From Dendrosporobacter quercicolus (lineage in GTDB: Bacteria > Bacillota > Negativicutes > DSM-1736 > Dendrosporobacteraceae), in NCBI RefSeq assembly GCF_900104455.1, contig NZ_FNHB01000003.1, positions 62,001 through 126,000 of the forward strand: 64,000 nt of DNA, in the 5' to 3' direction. The notes under the pieces were generated by a model. It ran no database searches and was not told the origin of the DNA. It saw only the letters and a list, made by a program, of their open reading frames with translations. This document shows positions 1 through 10,278 of this stretch, piece by piece. Position numbers and translations under genes: made by a program. How positions within the stretch are numbered: position 1 is the stretch's first letter; every line of letters begins with the position of its first letter.

Positions 1-3000
1 GTCGCCCTGGTTCTGCCCCGGTCGATTGAAATGGTGATTGCCATGCTGGCGGTCATCAAGACCGGAGCCGCCTACTTGCCCATTGACCCGGATTATCCGG
101 CTGACCGGATCGCTTTTATGCTGGAGGACGCCAGCCCGGCCGGCCTGATTACCAGTTCGGCGGTTGCAGACCAGGCCCCTGGCAAGCGCGGGCAGTTCCG
201 GCTGGTTCTTGACACGGCGGAGACTGCTGCGGCGCTGGCCGGGTATCCTGATACCAATGCCGGCCTGGGCCGCCAGACGGCCGACCGGCTTGCTCCGGTC
301 TATGTGATTTATACGTCCGGTTCTACCGGTGTGCCGAAAGGCGTCGTTGTTACGGCGGAAGGATTATGGAATTTTATGGCATGCATGCAAAACCGGTTTT
401 TGCTGACCGAACAGGACCGGCTTCTGGCTGTGACGACAATCGCTTTTGATATTTCGGCGTTGGAAATATACCTGCCCCTGATCAGCGGAGCGCGCTGCAT
501 TATTGCGAAAAAGGAAGAGGTTCATGATTTGCAGGCGTTAAGCAACAAACTTGAGCAAAATCAAATTACCATTATGCAAGCGACGCCAACGCTCTGGCAT
601 GCTCTTATCACACATTATCCCGACAAGCTGCGGGGCCTGAGGGTTCTCGTCGGCGGGGAAGCGCTGCCGGCCGGCCTTGCAGCTTCTTTGCATGAACTGG
701 AATGCCAGGTGACAAATCTGTACGGCCCAACGGAAACGACCATTTGGTCCTCCGCTGCTGCACTTGATTCCGCGCAGGCAGGAGCGCCTTCCATTGGGGG
801 CCCAATCTGGAATACGCAATTGTATGTTCTGGACAGCGGGTTAAAGCCTGTGCCGGCAGGCGTAGATGGCGAGCTGTATATTGCCGGCGCCGGTCTGGCC
901 CGTGGTTATTTCGGCCGGCCGGGGCTGACGGCTGAGCGGTTTGTGGCTGACCCGTACGGAGCGGCGGGCAGCCGGATGTACCGAACCGGTGATCTTGTCC
1001 GTTGGCGTTCGGACGGTACCTTGGACTACATTGGCCGTGTCGATCATCAGATCAAAATGCGGGGGTTCCGGATTGAGCCGGGCGAAATTGAGGCCGTGCT
1101 GGCCCGGCATGACGACATTGAGCAGGTCAGGGTGATTCTCCGTGAGGACCAGCCGGGCGATAAGCGGTTAGTGGCCTATATCGTGCCGGCCGGACAGGCC
1201 GGTTCCGATGCAGCCGCACTGCGCCGTCATGCGGGCAGCCATCTGCCTGACTATATGGTGCCGTCCGCCTTTGTGATCATGGATAAACTGCCCTTGACGC
1301 CAAACGGCAAACTCAACCGTAAAGCGCTGCCGGCTCCTGACCGGGCGGCAAGCGCGGCGACTGCCCGCGAACCCCGAACGCCGCAAGAAGAAATTTTGCG
1401 CGATTTATTCGCTGAGGTCCTTGGCCTTACGCAACTCGGCATTGATGACAGCTTTTTTGACTTGGGCGGTCATTCGCTGCTGGCTTCAAGTTTGGTTATT
1501 CGTATCCGTAACGCACTGGGTGTCGAACTGGGCATAGGCAAAATTTTTGAAACGCCTACTGTCGCCGGCCTTGCCGGGCAGCTTCAGGGCGGCAAACAGG
1601 CCCGGTTACCGGTGATCAGGACGGCAAGGCCGGACAAGATTCCCCTTTCTTTTGCCCAGCGCCGGTTATGGTTTTTATACCGTCTGGAAGGGCCCAGCCC
1701 CACCTATAATATTCCGGTGGTTATCCGTTTAGCCGGCAAGCTGGACCTGCAGGCCTTCCAAAGCGCTCTCAATGACGTGGTTGAACGTCATGAAGCCCTG
1801 CGTACCGTTTTTCCGGAAACCATGGGCATTCCGCATCAGGCTGTTCTTGCTGCGGCTGAGGTAGAGCTGCAGGTTTGCCGCATTGCTGAGGCCCGGCTGG
1901 AGGAAGAACTGGCTGCTGCGGTGCGCTATCCTTTCGATCTTGCCACAGAGCCGGCGATCCGGGCGCAGCTGTTTGTCCTTGGCCCCAAGGAGCAGGTACT
2001 GCTGCTCTTACTGCATCATATTGCCGGTGACGGCTGGTCGCTTACGCCGCTCACCCGTGATCTTAATGAGGCTTATACCGCACGGTGCAAAGGCGAAGCT
2101 CCCCAGTGGACGCCGCTAAAGGTTCAGTATGCCGATTATGCGCTGTGGCAGGAACGCCTGTTAGGCAGGGAAGGCGACGGGGACAGCCTGATTGCCCGGC
2201 AGCTCGGCTTTTGGCGGGAGACGCTGGCCGGACTGCCGGATCAGTTGGAATTGCCCTTTGATTACAAACGGCCGGAAGAGGCCAGTTATCGTGGTGAAAC
2301 CCTGCATTTTTCCGTTAAACCCAAACTGCATCAACGGCTGCTTGCTCTGGCCCGTGATCACCATGTCAGCCTGTTTATGGTGCTGCAGGCCGGACTGGCG
2401 GCGCTGCTTACCCGGCTGGGGGCAGGAACTGATATTCCCATCGGCAGCCCGGTTGCCGGGCGCAGCGACGATTCTTTGGGCGATCTTGTCGGCTTGTTTA
2501 TCAATACCCTGGTGCTGCGTACCGACACGGCCGGCGATCCGAGCTTCCGTGAACTGCTGGCCAGAGTCAGGCAGGCCAGCTTAAACGCTTACGACCATCA
2601 GGACTTGCCGTTTGAGCGGCTGGTTGAGGTTCTTAACCCGGCCCGCTCCCGGTCCCGGCATCCTCTGTTTCAGATCATGCTGGCCCTGCATAATACGCCG
2701 GAGCCCAAGCTGGAAATGCCTGAACTGCAAACCAGCCTGCGCCTTTATGCTGTCGGTGCGGCCAAGTTTGACCTTACGCTGGAGTTCCGGGAGACGTTCA
2801 CGGCAGACGGACAGCCGGCGGGGTTAAACGGATTTCTGGAATATAGCACGGATTTGTTCCAACAGAATACGGTCGAAGCAATGACCGGAAGGTTGCTGCG
2901 CTTGCTGGAAGCCGCCGCCGTCCAGCCCGGTCAGCCGATTGGGCGGCTGGAGATTCTGGCACCTGAAGAACGGCGCAAGCTGCTGGCCGACTGCAACCGT

Positions 3001-5661
3001 CAGGCCGAAGCCGTGCCGGAGCATTGTCTGCCGCTGCTGTTTGAGGCGCAGGTACGCCGGACGCCAAACGCTATTGCGGCAGGGTTTAAAGAGGCGGCTC
3101 TGACGTATGAGGAGCTAAACCGGCGGGCCAATCAACTTGCCCATTTGCTGATTGCCAGAGGCGTAGGCCCCGAGCAATTTGTTGCTTTGGCCTTGCCGAG
3201 GTCCCTGGAAATGCTTGTCGGCCTGCTCGCTGTCCTTAAGGCCGGGGCGGCCTATGTACCAATTGACCTGCAATATCCGAATGAACGGATTGCATTTATG
3301 CTCGGCGATGCGCAGCCTGCCTGCCTGATTACCAACGCGGACGGCGCGGCTAAGCTGGCCGGCGTTCATCAGGCGCAGCCGGTCGTTCTTGATGAAGCGG
3401 GAACGGCAGCGGAATTAAACCGGCATTCAACCGCCAACCCGCTTGACGCCGACCGCCTTCAGCCATTATCGCCCGCTCATCCGGCGTATATCATTTATAC
3501 GTCCGGTTCAACAGGCGTTCCCAAGGGCGTAATCATTCCTCATCAGAATGTTGTAAGACTTTTTGGCGCAACTGAACACTGGTTTAAGTTCCGGTCGGAT
3601 GATGTGTGGACGATGTTCCACTCGTATGCGTTTGATTTTTCAGTATGGGAGCTTTGGGGGCCGCTGCTGTATGGAGGGCGTCTGGTTGTGGTGCCGCACG
3701 GGATCAGCCGGTCGCCGGCCGAGTTTCTGCAACTGCTGGTTAGTGAAGCGGTGACCGTACTTAACCAGACGCCCTCCGCTTTTTACCAATTGATGCAGGC
3801 CGACCGGGAAAACCCGGAACTGGGTCAGGCGCTCTCCCTGCGCTTTGTGATTTTCGGCGGTGAAGCGCTGGAGCTTAGCCGGCTGGAAGATTGGTACAGC
3901 CGTCATCCGGAGAATGCGCCAACGTTAGTTAACATGTATGGAATTACAGAGACAACGGTGCATGTCAGCTACCTTGAGCTGAACAAAAGCATTGCCGCCA
4001 AGCGGGGCAACAGCCTGATCGGCTGCGGTATACCGGATTTAGAGGTATATGTACTGGACGCATATCTCCAGCCGGTTCCGCCAGGCGTAGTCGGGGAGCT
4101 TTATGTTGGCGGAGCCGGGCTGGCCCGGGGGTATCTAGGTCGTCCCGGCCTGACGGCCGACCGTTTTGTGGCCAATCCTTTTGGCGCGCCGGGCTCCCGG
4201 ATGTACCGCACAGGTGATTTGGCCCGCCGGCAGACTGATGGTTCCCTGGATTATATGGGCCGCGCCGACCAGCAGATTAAAATTCGCGGCTTTCGCATCG
4301 AACCGGGGGAAATTGAGGCTGTACTGGCGCAGCATGCCCGGGTTGAGCAAGTGGCTGTGACAGTGCGGGAAGACCAGCCGGGCGATAAGCGGCTGGTGGC
4401 TTATGTCACTGCCCCGGGCGGCTTTGATCCGGCAGAGCTGCGCCGCTATGCGGCCGCTTTTCTGCCTGAGTATATGCTCCCGGCTGCTTTTGTGGAAATT
4501 GCGGCGCTGCCGCTGACGCCAAACGGGAAGCTGGACAGCAGGGCCTTGCCCGCGCCGGTGTTTGGCGCGGCCGCCAGGGGGCGGGGCCCCAGAACGCCGC
4601 AGGAAGAGGTGCTGCGCGACCTGTTTATGGAGGTGCTTCATTTGCCGCGGGTCGGCATTGACGATGGGTTTTTTGACCTGGGAGGCCATTCGCTGCTGGC
4701 GGTCCACTTAATGAGTAAAATTCGCGCCGCCTTGGGCGTTCAGCTAAGTATCGGCAATTTGTTCGAGGCTCCTACGGTTGCCGGTCTGGCCGAGCGTCTG
4801 GAAATGGGTTCCAGCAAAAGTGCGCTGGGTGTGCTGCTGCCGCTCAGAAAGCAGGGCGGACAGCTGCCGCTGTTTTGCATCCACCCGGCCGGCGGACTTA
4901 GCTGGTGCTATGCCGGACTGATGACGTTTCTGGGAACCGACTATCCCATCTACGGGCTGCAGGCGCGCGGTATTGCCCGGCGCGAGCCAGTGCCGCAGAC
5001 GCTGGAGGAAATGGCCGCCGATTATATTGCTCATATTCGCACCGTTCAACCGGCCGGACCCTATCAGCTGCTGGGCTGGTCGCTCGGCGGCAACATTGTC
5101 CAGGTCATCGCCAGCCAGCTGCAGGAGCAGGGGGACTCAGTGCAGCTTGTTGCCCTGCTGGATGCCTATCCCAGTCCCTTATTGCCGATAAACAGCCCGC
5201 CTGATGAGGAGGAGGCGCTGATCGCCCTGCTGGCTCTGGGTGGTTACGATCATGAAGCCCTGGGGGATAAACCGCTGAATCTTGCCGGCGCCATTGAAAT
5301 GCTCCGCCGCGATGGCAGCGCACTAGCCAGTTTGGATGAAGAGACCATTTTGAGTCTTAAGGAGACCTATGCCAATTCCGCCCGTATTTTAAGTGAACAC
5401 CAGCCCAGGCCGTTTTACGGAAATGTCCTTTTTTTCCGTTCGACTGTGCTGCCGGAGTGGTTTGCACCCATTTATCCGGAAGCCTGGAAACCTTATATTA
5501 AAGGCCGGATTGAACAGTATGATATTCACTGCCGCCATAAGGATATGTGCCAGCCGGGACCGCTTGCCGAAATCGGCCGGATACTCGCCGGCAAATTGCA
5601 TGAGGCGCAACGGGACGCTGTGATCAACAAGGAGGAGCATATTGATGAACAATCCGTTTGA
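1..5661 (+). CDS. dhbF: DhbF-like nonribosomal peptide synthetase, Gly-Thr dimodule with thioesterase (5' end missing)
   Basis: The frame is open from base 1, so the gene starts upstream and its first condensation domain is not in the window. Numbering from base 1, the domains are: partial A1 ([10 protein letters not shown] near 101), carrier (GGHSL, Ser492), condensation (HHIAGDGWS near 672), A2 (A3 motif near 1164), carrier (Ser1564), and thioesterase (GWSLGG, Ser1694). The ten specificity positions, read by alignment to PheA, give DILQLGLIWK for A1 (glycine code) and DFWNIGMVHK for A2 (threonine code). This order and the terminal thioesterase match DhbF, which adds Gly and Thr to 2,3-dihydroxybenzoate and cyclotrimerises the product to bacillibactin. 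The DHB genes are presumably upstream. The mbtH gene overlaps its 3' end. The bacillibactin assignment is an inference from the codes; the NRPS call itself is certain. Confidence 0.95.
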   Translation, partial: VALVLPRSIEMVIAMLAVIKTGAAYLPIDPDYPADRIAFMLEDASPAGLITSSAVADQAPGKRGQFRLVLDTAETAAALAGYPDTNAGLGRQTADRLAPVYVIYTSGSTGVPKGVVVTAEGLWNFMACMQNRFLLTEQDRLLAVTTIAFDISALEIYLPLISGARCIIAKKEEVHDLQALSNKLEQNQITIMQATPTLWHALITHYPDKLRGLRVLVGGEALPAGLAASLHELECQVTNLYGPTETTIWSSAAALDSAQAGAPSIGGPIWNTQLYVLDSGLKPVPAGVDGELYIAGAGLARGYFGRPGLTAERFVADPYGAAGSRMYRTGDLVRWRSDGTLDYIGRVDHQIKMRGFRIEPGEIEAVLARHDDIEQVRVILREDQPGDKRLVAYIVPAGQAGSDAAALRRHAGSHLPDYMVPSAFVIMDKLPLTPNGKLNRKALPAPDRAASAATAREPRTPQEEILRDLFAEVLGLTQLGIDDSFFDLGGHSLLASSLVIRIRNALGVELGIGKIFETPTVAGLAGQLQGGKQARLPVIRTARPDKIPLSFAQRRLWFLYRLEGPSPTYNIPVVIRLAGKLDLQAFQSALNDVVERHEALRTVFPETMGIPHQAVLAAAEVELQVCRIAEARLEEELAAAVRYPFDLATEPAIRAQLFVLGPKEQVLLLLLHHIAGDGWSLTPLTRDLNEAYTARCKGEAPQWTPLKVQYADYALWQERLLGREGDGDSLIARQLGFWRETLAGLPDQLELPFDYKRPEEASYRGETLHFSVKPKLHQRLLALARDHHVSLFMVLQAGLAALLTRLGAGTDIPIGSPVAGRSDDSLGDLVGLFINTLVLRTDTAGDPSFRELLARVRQASLNAYDHQDLPFERLVEVLNPARSRSRHPLFQIMLALHNTPEPKLEMPELQTSLRLYAVGAAKFDLTLEFRETFTADGQPAGLNGFLEYSTDLFQQNTVEAMTGRLLRLLEAAAVQPGQPIGRLEILAPEERRKLLADCNRQAEAVPEHCLPLLFEAQVRRTPNAIAAGFKEAALTYEELNRRANQLAHLLIARGVGPEQFVALALPRSLEMLVGLLAVLKAGAAYVPIDLQYPNERIAFMLGDAQPACLITNADGAAKLAGVHQAQPVVLDEAGTAAELNRHSTANPLDADRLQPLSPAHPAYIIYTSGSTGVPKGVIIPHQNVVRLFGATEHWFKFRSDDVWTMFHSYAFDFSVWELWGPLLYGGRLVVVPHGISRSPAEFLQLLVSEAVTVLNQTPSAFYQLMQADRENPELGQALSLRFVIFGGEALELSRLEDWYSRHPENAPTLVNMYGITETTVHVSYLELNKSIAAKRGNSLIGCGIPDLEVYVLDAYLQPVPPGVVGELYVGGAGLARGYLGRPGLTADRFVANPFGAPGSRMYRTGDLARRQTDGSLDYMGRADQQIKIRGFRIEPGEIEAVLAQHARVEQVAVTVREDQPGDKRLVAYVTAPGGFDPAELRRYAAAFLPEYMLPAAFVEIAALPLTPNGKLDSRALPAPVFGAAARGRGPRTPQEEVLRDLFMEVLHLPRVGIDDGFFDLGGHSLLAVHLMSKIRAALGVQLSIGNLFEAPTVAGLAERLEMGSSKSALGVLLPLRKQGGQLPLFCIHPAGGLSWCYAGLMTFLGTDYPIYGLQARGIARREPVPQTLEEMAADYIAHIRTVQPAGPYQLLGWSLGGNIVQVIASQLQEQGDSVQLVALLDAYPSPLLPINSPPDEEEALIALLALGGYDHEALGDKPLNLAGAIEMLRRDGSALASLDEETILSLKETYANSARILSEHQPRPFYGNVLFFRSTVLPEWFAPIYPEAWKPYIKGRIEQYDIHCRHKDMCQPGPLAEIGRILAGKLHEAQRDAVINKEEHIDEQSV

Positions 5662-5881
5662 GAACGAACACGTCGCTTATGTTGTATTAATGAATGACGC
5701 AGGCCAGTATTCCCTCTGGCCTGACTTTCTGGACGCACCGGACGGCTGGGCCGCCGTATATGAGGGTGAAAGCCGTCAGGTGTGCCTGGACTACATCAAT
5801 GCCCAATGGGTTGATATGCGGCCCAATCATCTAAAGGCCGGCCCCGGCCGAAAGGAACAGCAAAATGCGGGGCCGGCTTAG
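5645..5881 (+). CDS. MbtH-like NRPS accessory protein
   Basis: This 78-residue protein has the MbtH signature: NPFEN at the N-terminus, then [12 protein letters not shown], and a C-terminal W-x-DMRP. MbtH proteins bind adenylation domains and are needed for their folding or activity. The ATG at 5645 was chosen because GGAGG at 5631-5635 lies 9 nt upstream; a TTG at 5642 is also in frame. It overlaps the end of the DhbF-like gene by 17 nt and is overlapped by the exporter gene, so all three are translationally coupled. The partner is most likely the DhbF-like protein, although it could also serve the thiazoline NRPSs further on, which have no mbtH of their own. Confidence 0.95.
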   Translation: MNNPFENEHVAYVVLMNDAGQYSLWPDFLDAPDGWAAVYEGESRQVCLDYINAQWVDMRPNHLKAGPGRKEQQNAGPA

Positions 5882-7307
5882 CCCGAAATTAGTGGTGAGC
5901 ATTGTCTATGTAACCGCCATGTTCATGGCGGCGCTGGACGGGACAATCGTTAATATCGCCCTGGCGGATCTTAGTCATGAGTTCCAAATTTCGCCGGCGG
6001 CGACGAGTGGCATTAATGTCGGCTACTTAGTCAGTATTACCGTGTTTCTGCCAATGGCCGGCTGGCTGGGGGACCGGTTCGGGACCAAGCGGATGTTTTT
6101 GATTGCCCTGAGCCTGTTTACGTTTGCCTCAGTCTTATGCGGTACCGCCGACCGGCTTGAGACGCTGAATGTGTTTCGCGTCATTCAGGGCGCCGGCGGA
6201 GGTCTGCTTACTCCGTTGGGCATGACTATGCTGTTTCGGACATTCCCGCCCGAAGAACGGCTGAAGGTCTCCCGCTCTCTCGTATTTCCCATTGCCGTTG
6301 CCCCGGCGCTCGGCCCGGTCATTGGGGGATTTCTGGTGGAACAGTTCTCCTGGCGCTGGGTATTTTACATCAATCTTCCCTTTGGCCTGGCAGCCCTGCT
6401 GTTTGGGTTGCTGTTTCTCAACGAACATAAAGAGACTGCGGCGGGTAAACTGGACCTGCCGGGTATCTTGCTGTCCGCTCCCGGCTTTTCCCTGCTGATG
6501 TATGCCCTTATTCAGGGTTCAGCCACGGGGTGGAGCTCACCGCTCCTTGGCGGCGCAGCACTGGGGGGAATCCTGCTGATTTGTGCGCTGATTTTTGTGG
6601 AGCTGCGGGTGCAACAGCCGATGCTTGATTTTCGCTTATTATCCGAACGGTTGTTTCGCACAATGAGCATCATCTCTTGTTTTGTAGCCGCCGGTTTAAT
6701 CGGGATGCTGTTTATCTTCCCCTTAATGTATCAAAATGCGCTGCAGGCCTCGGCCTGGGAAAGCGGCCTGATTATTTTTCCTGAAGCATTGGGATTGATG
6801 CTTGCTTCGCGGGTGATGCCGTGGTCCTGCAAACGATTGGGGGCGCGTCTGGTTATTTTTCTTGGACTGTTCTGCACAATGGTCATTTTTGGGTTGCTAA
6901 GCCTGGCCGGGCCGGCAACCAATCCCTGGCTGCTGAGAGTCTTGTTTTTTCATGCCGGTTTTTTCCTGGGGCATAGTGTGGGTGCCGTACAGGTACTGAC
7001 TTTTCAGCATATTACCGTTGCTTCCATGGGGCGGGCAACCACCCTGTTCAACGTGCAAAACCGGCTGGGGTCAGCCCTGGGGGTAGCGGCGCTGGCCAGC
7101 CTGCTTGGCGCAGTGGGCGGAGCTGCCGGTGACGGGCAGAATCTGCTGGCCGCTTACCGGTTGGCCTTGCTCGGGTCTGCGGCCTTTCTGCTGGCAGCCC
7201 TCTGTGTTACGCTGGGTATTCGCAAGGCTGATGTCGAGGCTGCTATGCCCAGGCCGCAGCCCGCCAAACCCCTGGATTTAGCGCCGGTTATGAAAGTGGG
7301 CGAATAG
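5865..7307 (+). CDS. MFS drug/siderophore exporter (DHA2, 14-TM type)
   Basis: This 480-residue hydrophobic protein has the DHA2/EmrB hallmarks: an N-terminal helix with ALDGTIVNIALADL (motif D1), GDRFGTKRMF (motif A) and a GAGGGLLTPLG / PALGPVIGGFL region (motif C, typical of proton antiporters). Its length fits 14 transmembrane helices. It sits in the inner membrane and, from its place directly after the bacillibactin-type NRPS and mbtH (17-nt overlap with mbtH), probably exports that siderophore, as the MFS protein YmfD does for bacillibactin in Bacillus. The ATG at 5865 follows an AAGGA at about 5852. The exported substrate is inferred from context only. Confidence 0.9.
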   Translation: MRGRLSPKLVVSIVYVTAMFMAALDGTIVNIALADLSHEFQISPAATSGINVGYLVSITVFLPMAGWLGDRFGTKRMFLIALSLFTFASVLCGTADRLETLNVFRVIQGAGGGLLTPLGMTMLFRTFPPEERLKVSRSLVFPIAVAPALGPVIGGFLVEQFSWRWVFYINLPFGLAALLFGLLFLNEHKETAAGKLDLPGILLSAPGFSLLMYALIQGSATGWSSPLLGGAALGGILLICALIFVELRVQQPMLDFRLLSERLFRTMSIISCFVAAGLIGMLFIFPLMYQNALQASAWESGLIIFPEALGLMLASRVMPWSCKRLGARLVIFLGLFCTMVIFGLLSLAGPATNPWLLRVLFFHAGFFLGHSVGAVQVLTFQHITVASMGRATTLFNVQNRLGSALGVAALASLLGAVGGAAGDGQNLLAAYRLALLGSAAFLLAALCVTLGIRKADVEAAMPRPQPAKPLDLAPVMKVGE

Positions 7308-7376
7308 CGGCTGCTTAAGAAAAGCGGCACAGAATCCAAAACTAATATCTAACCTTGCCAAGGCAATGAATAAAAA

Positions 7377-7438
7377 AACAGGCACAGCAAAACTAGAGGA
7401 CTATGATTCCCTACTTTGTTGCGCCTGTTGATTTTTAT
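7377..7438 (+). terminator. Imperfect hairpin with T-run after the exporter gene
   Basis: AACAGGC at 7377-7383 pairs with GCCTGTT at 7423-7429 in a long imperfect stem. A T-run follows at about 7432. It lies 70 bp downstream of the MFS stop codon and probably ends the NRPS operon transcript. Confidence 0.5.
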
Positions 7439-7500
7439 GCTGTCTTCTTTTGTGCAGCATCTAGCCGCATTTTGATGCAGCGTCTAAAGGTGACTTCTAA

Positions 7501-7552
7501 CCTTGCAATAAACTGGTTTTTCCAGTTTATTAAGTAAGCAAGGCTTTTTTTG
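7501..7552 (+). terminator. Second hairpin, plus-strand terminator
   Basis: CCTTGC at 7501 pairs with GCAAGG at 7538-7543. An inner AATAAACTGG/CCAGTTTATT stem is nested inside, and a run of seven T follows. The T-run orientation suits plus-strand transcripts converging on the BASS gene. Confidence 0.65.
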
Positions 7553-7566
7553 ATTCCAAAGCAAGA

Positions 7567-8514
7567 TTAAGAAGTAATCAGCATTTTTTTATTGCTCTTT
7601 CTTACCCAGTAACTAGCAAGTAAGCTGCCGCTAAAATTATGCCAGACACTAAAAATTGCTCCCGGTATTGCAGCTACCGGATCCAGATGGACAAGCGCTA
7701 ATGCTACTGCAAGCCCCGAGTTTTCCATGCCAATTTCATAAGCAATTGCCCGGGCCTTGGACTCACTCATCCCCAATAGCGTAGATGACCAGTACCCCAG
7801 CAGCAGTCCGGAGAGATTATGCAAAGCAACGGCTGCCAGTGCCATTACTGCTACCCCGGCTAGCTTGGCGGCATTAAGGGCGACTATGGCGCTAACAGTT
7901 ATAACAATTGCCACTACGGATAAGGCCGGAATGACCGGCTGCAGCTTACTTACCCATCGGTTTGCCCAAAAGCGAATAGCCATTCCAACAAGGATGGGCA
8001 CAACCACGATCTTGACAATATCCAGCAGCAAGGCCATTGTATCTACCGGAATGACCGTACCTCCTAACACAAGAAACAAGAGGGGCGTCAACAACGGCGA
8101 TAACAGCGTATTTACGCTGGAAACAGTGATGGAAAGAGCCGTATCTCCTTTAGCAATGAATGTCATTACATTCGACGCCGTTCCGCTGGGACAGCAGCCG
8201 ACCAATAATATCCCTGCAGCCAAGGCCGGCTCCAGAGCAAGCACTTTTATAACGACCCACGCAACACCGGGCATAATCAGATAGCGTAGCAAAACGCCAT
8301 AACATACATCTTTAGGCCTGGAAAGCACCAGCTTAAAATCAGCTGTTGTCATGGTAAGTCCCATGCCAAGCATAATAATGCCTAATAAGTAGGGAATAAA
8401 TTGGCCGATTGGTTTGATCAATTGAGGCTGAAGAAAAGCAACCACTGCTCCCAGCATCACCCATAACGAAACGGATCCGGTGATAAAGCCGGCAAGCTTA
8501 AGCAAATTTGCCAT
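7567..8514 (-). CDS. Bile acid:sodium symporter (BASS) family transporter
   Basis: This 315-residue membrane protein has about ten hydrophobic segments and typical BASS motifs: GLTMTTADFKLVL, GCCPSGTASNVMTF (the conserved crossover region) and AIAYEIGMENSGLAVALA (the second sodium-site region). Bacterial members take up organic anions such as pantothenate precursors or other 2-oxo acids with sodium. The substrate cannot be read from sequence. The start at 8514 is the first ATG at the conserved N-terminus; an upstream ATG at 8571 is in frame but would add 19 residues that overlap the small ORF ahead of it. The gene is the last of a minus-strand unit with a structured leader. Confidence 0.85.
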   Translation of the reverse strand: MANLLKLAGFITGSVSLWVMLGAVVAFLQPQLIKPIGQFIPYLLGIIMLGMGLTMTTADFKLVLSRPKDVCYGVLLRYLIMPGVAWVVIKVLALEPALAAGILLVGCCPSGTASNVMTFIAKGDTALSITVSSVNTLLSPLLTPLLFLVLGGTVIPVDTMALLLDIVKIVVVPILVGMAIRFWANRWVSKLQPVIPALSVVAIVITVSAIVALNAAKLAGVAVMALAAVALHNLSGLLLGYWSSTLLGMSESKARAIAYEIGMENSGLAVALALVHLDPVAAIPGAIFSVWHNFSGSLLASYWVRKSNKKMLITS

Positions 8515-8698
8515 GATATTCGCATCCTCTTCTTTCGCCTGGTATTGCATACGTTCCCGGCTGCCGGGCAAACGCCAGGCTGCGGCTAAGCACCAAAGCC
8601 GCAGTCCGCTGCTCGGCGATCAGACCGGCATGGCGCGAACTCTTGGCCAGTCCGTCTTTATCACGTACGATCGGCGTCATGACAATAACTGTAACCAC
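8498..8698 (-). CDS. Unrecognised 66-residue ORF ahead of the BASS gene
   Basis: The ORF begins with GTG at 8698, preceded by a near-perfect AAGGAGGAG about 6 nt upstream, one of the strongest ribosome sites in the window. It ends 17 nt inside the BASS gene, an arrangement that would couple translation. The protein is not hydrophobic, has no motif I recognise, and its C-terminal third shares DNA with the region just ahead of the BASS start. It may be a short coupling peptide, the truncated remains of a longer gene, or an authentic small protein. Confidence 0.5.
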   Translation of the reverse strand: MVTVIVMTPIVRDKDGLAKSSRHAGLIAEQRTAALVLSRSLAFARQPGTYAIPGERRGCEYHGKFA

Positions 8699-8911
8699 GC
8701 TATTCTCCTCCTTAAATGCGACAATGAAAACAACCTCCTTGCCCGCACGAGAGTGGACAAGGAGGTGTCATAATAGCAAAGTTAAACACACCTTCCGTCT
8801 CAGTCCGCAGCGGATCTAAGCGGCAACGAGGGTATTCTATTGTCGTAGTTTGCCGGTAAACTCTCATTTCGGTATGACTCGAATGATATCATCCTGTCAG
8901 AGCAAAGCCAA
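8699..8911 (-). promoter_or_regulatory. Structured leader RNA of unknown class
   Basis: About 210 nt lie between the putative transcription start (near 8911) and the small ORF. On the minus strand there is a hairpin of AGTTT/AAACT around CCGG, then GC-rich segments, then a terminator-like stem immediately before the ribosome site. The layout (promoter, long leader, terminator, strong ribosome site) is that of a riboswitch or attenuator. I could not match it to T-box, SAM-I, TPP, FMN, lysine, cobalamin or guanidine classes by eye. Confidence 0.4.
8733..8766 (-). terminator. Terminator-like hairpin inside the BASS leader
   Basis: ACCTCCTTG pairs with CAAGGAGGT around a 16-nt loop. On the minus strand it is followed by TTGTTTT. 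It lies about 35 nt before the small ORF, where an expression platform would be expected. Confidence 0.6.
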
Positions 8912-8917
8912 CATCAC

Positions 8918-8947
8918 TATAATACTAAAGCCAACCACTGTTGACAA
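8918..8947 (-). promoter_or_regulatory. Sigma-A type promoter for the BASS unit
   Basis: On the minus strand TTGTCA (8947-8942) and TATTAT (8923-8918) are separated by 18 nt. The predicted start near 8911 leaves a leader of about 210 nt. Confidence 0.5.
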
Positions 8948-8983
8948 TAAAAATATTATAGGCACGCCTCTCTTGCGGTGTAA

Positions 8984-9031
8984 AAAAGACTGACTCAAAT
9001 AGATTTTAAAACCTATTTGAGTCAGTCTTTT
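8984..9031 (-). terminator. Strong hairpin terminator after the UPF0173 gene
   Basis: Perfect 19-bp arms at 8984-9002 and 9013-9031 flank a 10-nt loop. On the minus strand the stem runs directly into TTTTTT. It lies 60 bp after the stop codon of the metallo-hydrolase gene. Confidence 0.85.
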
Positions 9032-9090
9032 GGGGCGGGAATGTTAGCAATGCCTCTTATGCGTCCACTCATGGGAGCGGGCAGCGATTG

Positions 9091-9759
9091 TTAGAAGGTC
9101 AGTGTTTCGCCCGGCTTAACAAGGGTTACGGGAATCTGCAGGCGTTGCTCGACCGCCGCTTTATACTCTTCAGGATTTTGGGCAATGAGCGGCCAGGTGT
9201 TGTAATGCATGGGAATGACTGTTTTGGGTTTCAGCATCGCCGCCGCCTCGACGGCATCGGACGGACCCATAGTAAAATTATCGCCAATCGGCAGCAAGGC
9301 GTAATCAATTGCTTCCAGGCGTCCCAGTAAGGCCATATCGCCGAATAAAGAGGTATCGCCGGCGAAGTAAACGGTTTTGCCGAAAAAGTTTACGATAAAG
9401 CCGCAGGCATGACCGCCTTCGACTCCGGCGCCATGAAACGCGGGCGTGATACGGACATAACCAAAATCAAAAGCATGTTTTCCGCCGATATGCATGGCAT
9501 GGGTCTGGCAGTCCTGGCTGCCGCATAATCCGGCAATTTCAGCAGTGGCAATGACGGTTGCACCGTTTTGTTTAGCAATGGCAATCCCGTCGCCCAGGTG
9601 GTCAAAATGGCCGTGGGAAATTAGTACATAGTTGCATTTGATATCGGGCGGCTGGGCAATGTTAAACGGGTTGTCGGTTAAAAACGGATCAAAGATCATT
9701 GAGGTTTGGTTGTGGGTCAACTGAAAACAGGAATGGCCGAAAAATTTCAGGCTGGTCAT
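9091..9759 (-). CDS. UPF0173 family metal-dependent hydrolase
   Basis: This 222-residue metallo-beta-lactamase-fold protein has the metal-binding signature SHGHFDHLGD (HxHxDH), preceded by GHSCF and FDPFLTDNP. Further ligands are probably in AFHGAG, FAGDTS and PMHYNTW. It is the right length for the UPF0173/YtkL family of soluble hydrolases, whose natural substrate is not established. ATG 9759 was chosen because GGAG lies about 9 nt upstream; an ATG ten codons earlier lacks a good site. It is a single-gene unit with its own terminator and diverges from the aroF-tyrA operon. There is no clear link to iron. Confidence 0.9.
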   Translation of the reverse strand: MTSLKFFGHSCFQLTHNQTSMIFDPFLTDNPFNIAQPPDIKCNYVLISHGHFDHLGDGIAIAKQNGATVIATAEIAGLCGSQDCQTHAMHIGGKHAFDFGYVRITPAFHGAGVEGGHACGFIVNFFGKTVYFAGDTSLFGDMALLGRLEAIDYALLPIGDNFTMGPSDAVEAAAMLKPKTVIPMHYNTWPLIAQNPEEYKAAVEQRLQIPVTLVKPGETLTF

Positions 9760-9901
9760 AATGAAAGATGCTCCTTTCAGCTTATTCATTTCTTTAAACT
9801 TATTATTCGAGTTCCCGTCAAAATTACCTTTGCCGATTTTTGGATTTATATGCAGAATAAGGTAAAAAGTGACTTAAAAATAGTTTTAATTTAAAATAGG
9901 G

Positions 9902-9930
9902 TTGACAATGAACTGCCGGTTTGTTATATT
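9902..9930 (+). promoter_or_regulatory. Consensus sigma-A promoter of the aroF-tyrA leader
   Basis: A perfect TTGACA at 9902-9907 and TATATT at 9925-9930 are separated by 17 nt. Transcription would start near 9937, just before the T-box stem I. Confidence 0.85.
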
Positions 9931-9944
9931 TAACGTCAATAACA

Positions 9945-10212
9945 TGTAAATGCAATGAACAGGAAAAGTAATTCAGCGGCGTTTTGCAGAGAGCCAGGGG
10001 TTGGTGCGACCTGGCAAGCGTACTGAATGAAATACACCTTGTGAGCAGCAGGTTGAAAACACACTTTGTGAGTAGACCGCGCCGGCGCGCCTCCGTTATC
10101 TTGGGCTAGAGTATCAAACGTGTACTCGAATGGAGCGGCTTGCCAAAAGCAAGCAGGGTGGTACCACGGGTGTTCAGCATCCCGTCCCTGATTTTTCAGG
10201 GGCGGGATTTTT
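9945..10212 (+). promoter_or_regulatory. T-box leader with tyrosine (UAC) specifier
   Basis: The leader has the canonical elements in order: an AGAGAG loop-E motif and GGTTGGTGCGACC apical region near 9993-10015, a specifier segment GAAATACACC with UAC at 10033-10035, the T-box AGGGTGGTACCACGGG at 10155-10170, and a terminator (CCCGTCCCTG/CAGGGGCGGG, 10181-10206) followed by TTTTT. T-boxes bind uncharged tRNA matching the specifier and then read through the terminator. UAC is a tyrosine codon, which fits the downstream tyrA gene. Tyrosine starvation should therefore raise expression of both genes. Confidence 0.92.
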
Positions 10213-10278
10213 GCATTTATTTTCAGCCGGAAAGCGGTATAAAAAGCGGTATAAGTTAAAACTAAGGAGGAAATGATG

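Noticed and set aside
4135-4707. 190-codon minus-strand ORF inside the first NRPS gene
   Set aside because: It is a mirror of the GC-rich coding strand, with no ribosome site and no recognisable domain; the plus strand is a certain NRPS.
8699-8911. T-box or SAM-I riboswitch in the BASS leader
   Set aside because: No AGGGTGGNACCGCG-like T-box on the minus strand and no SAM-I GAGGGA/GCAACC blocks; left as unassigned.
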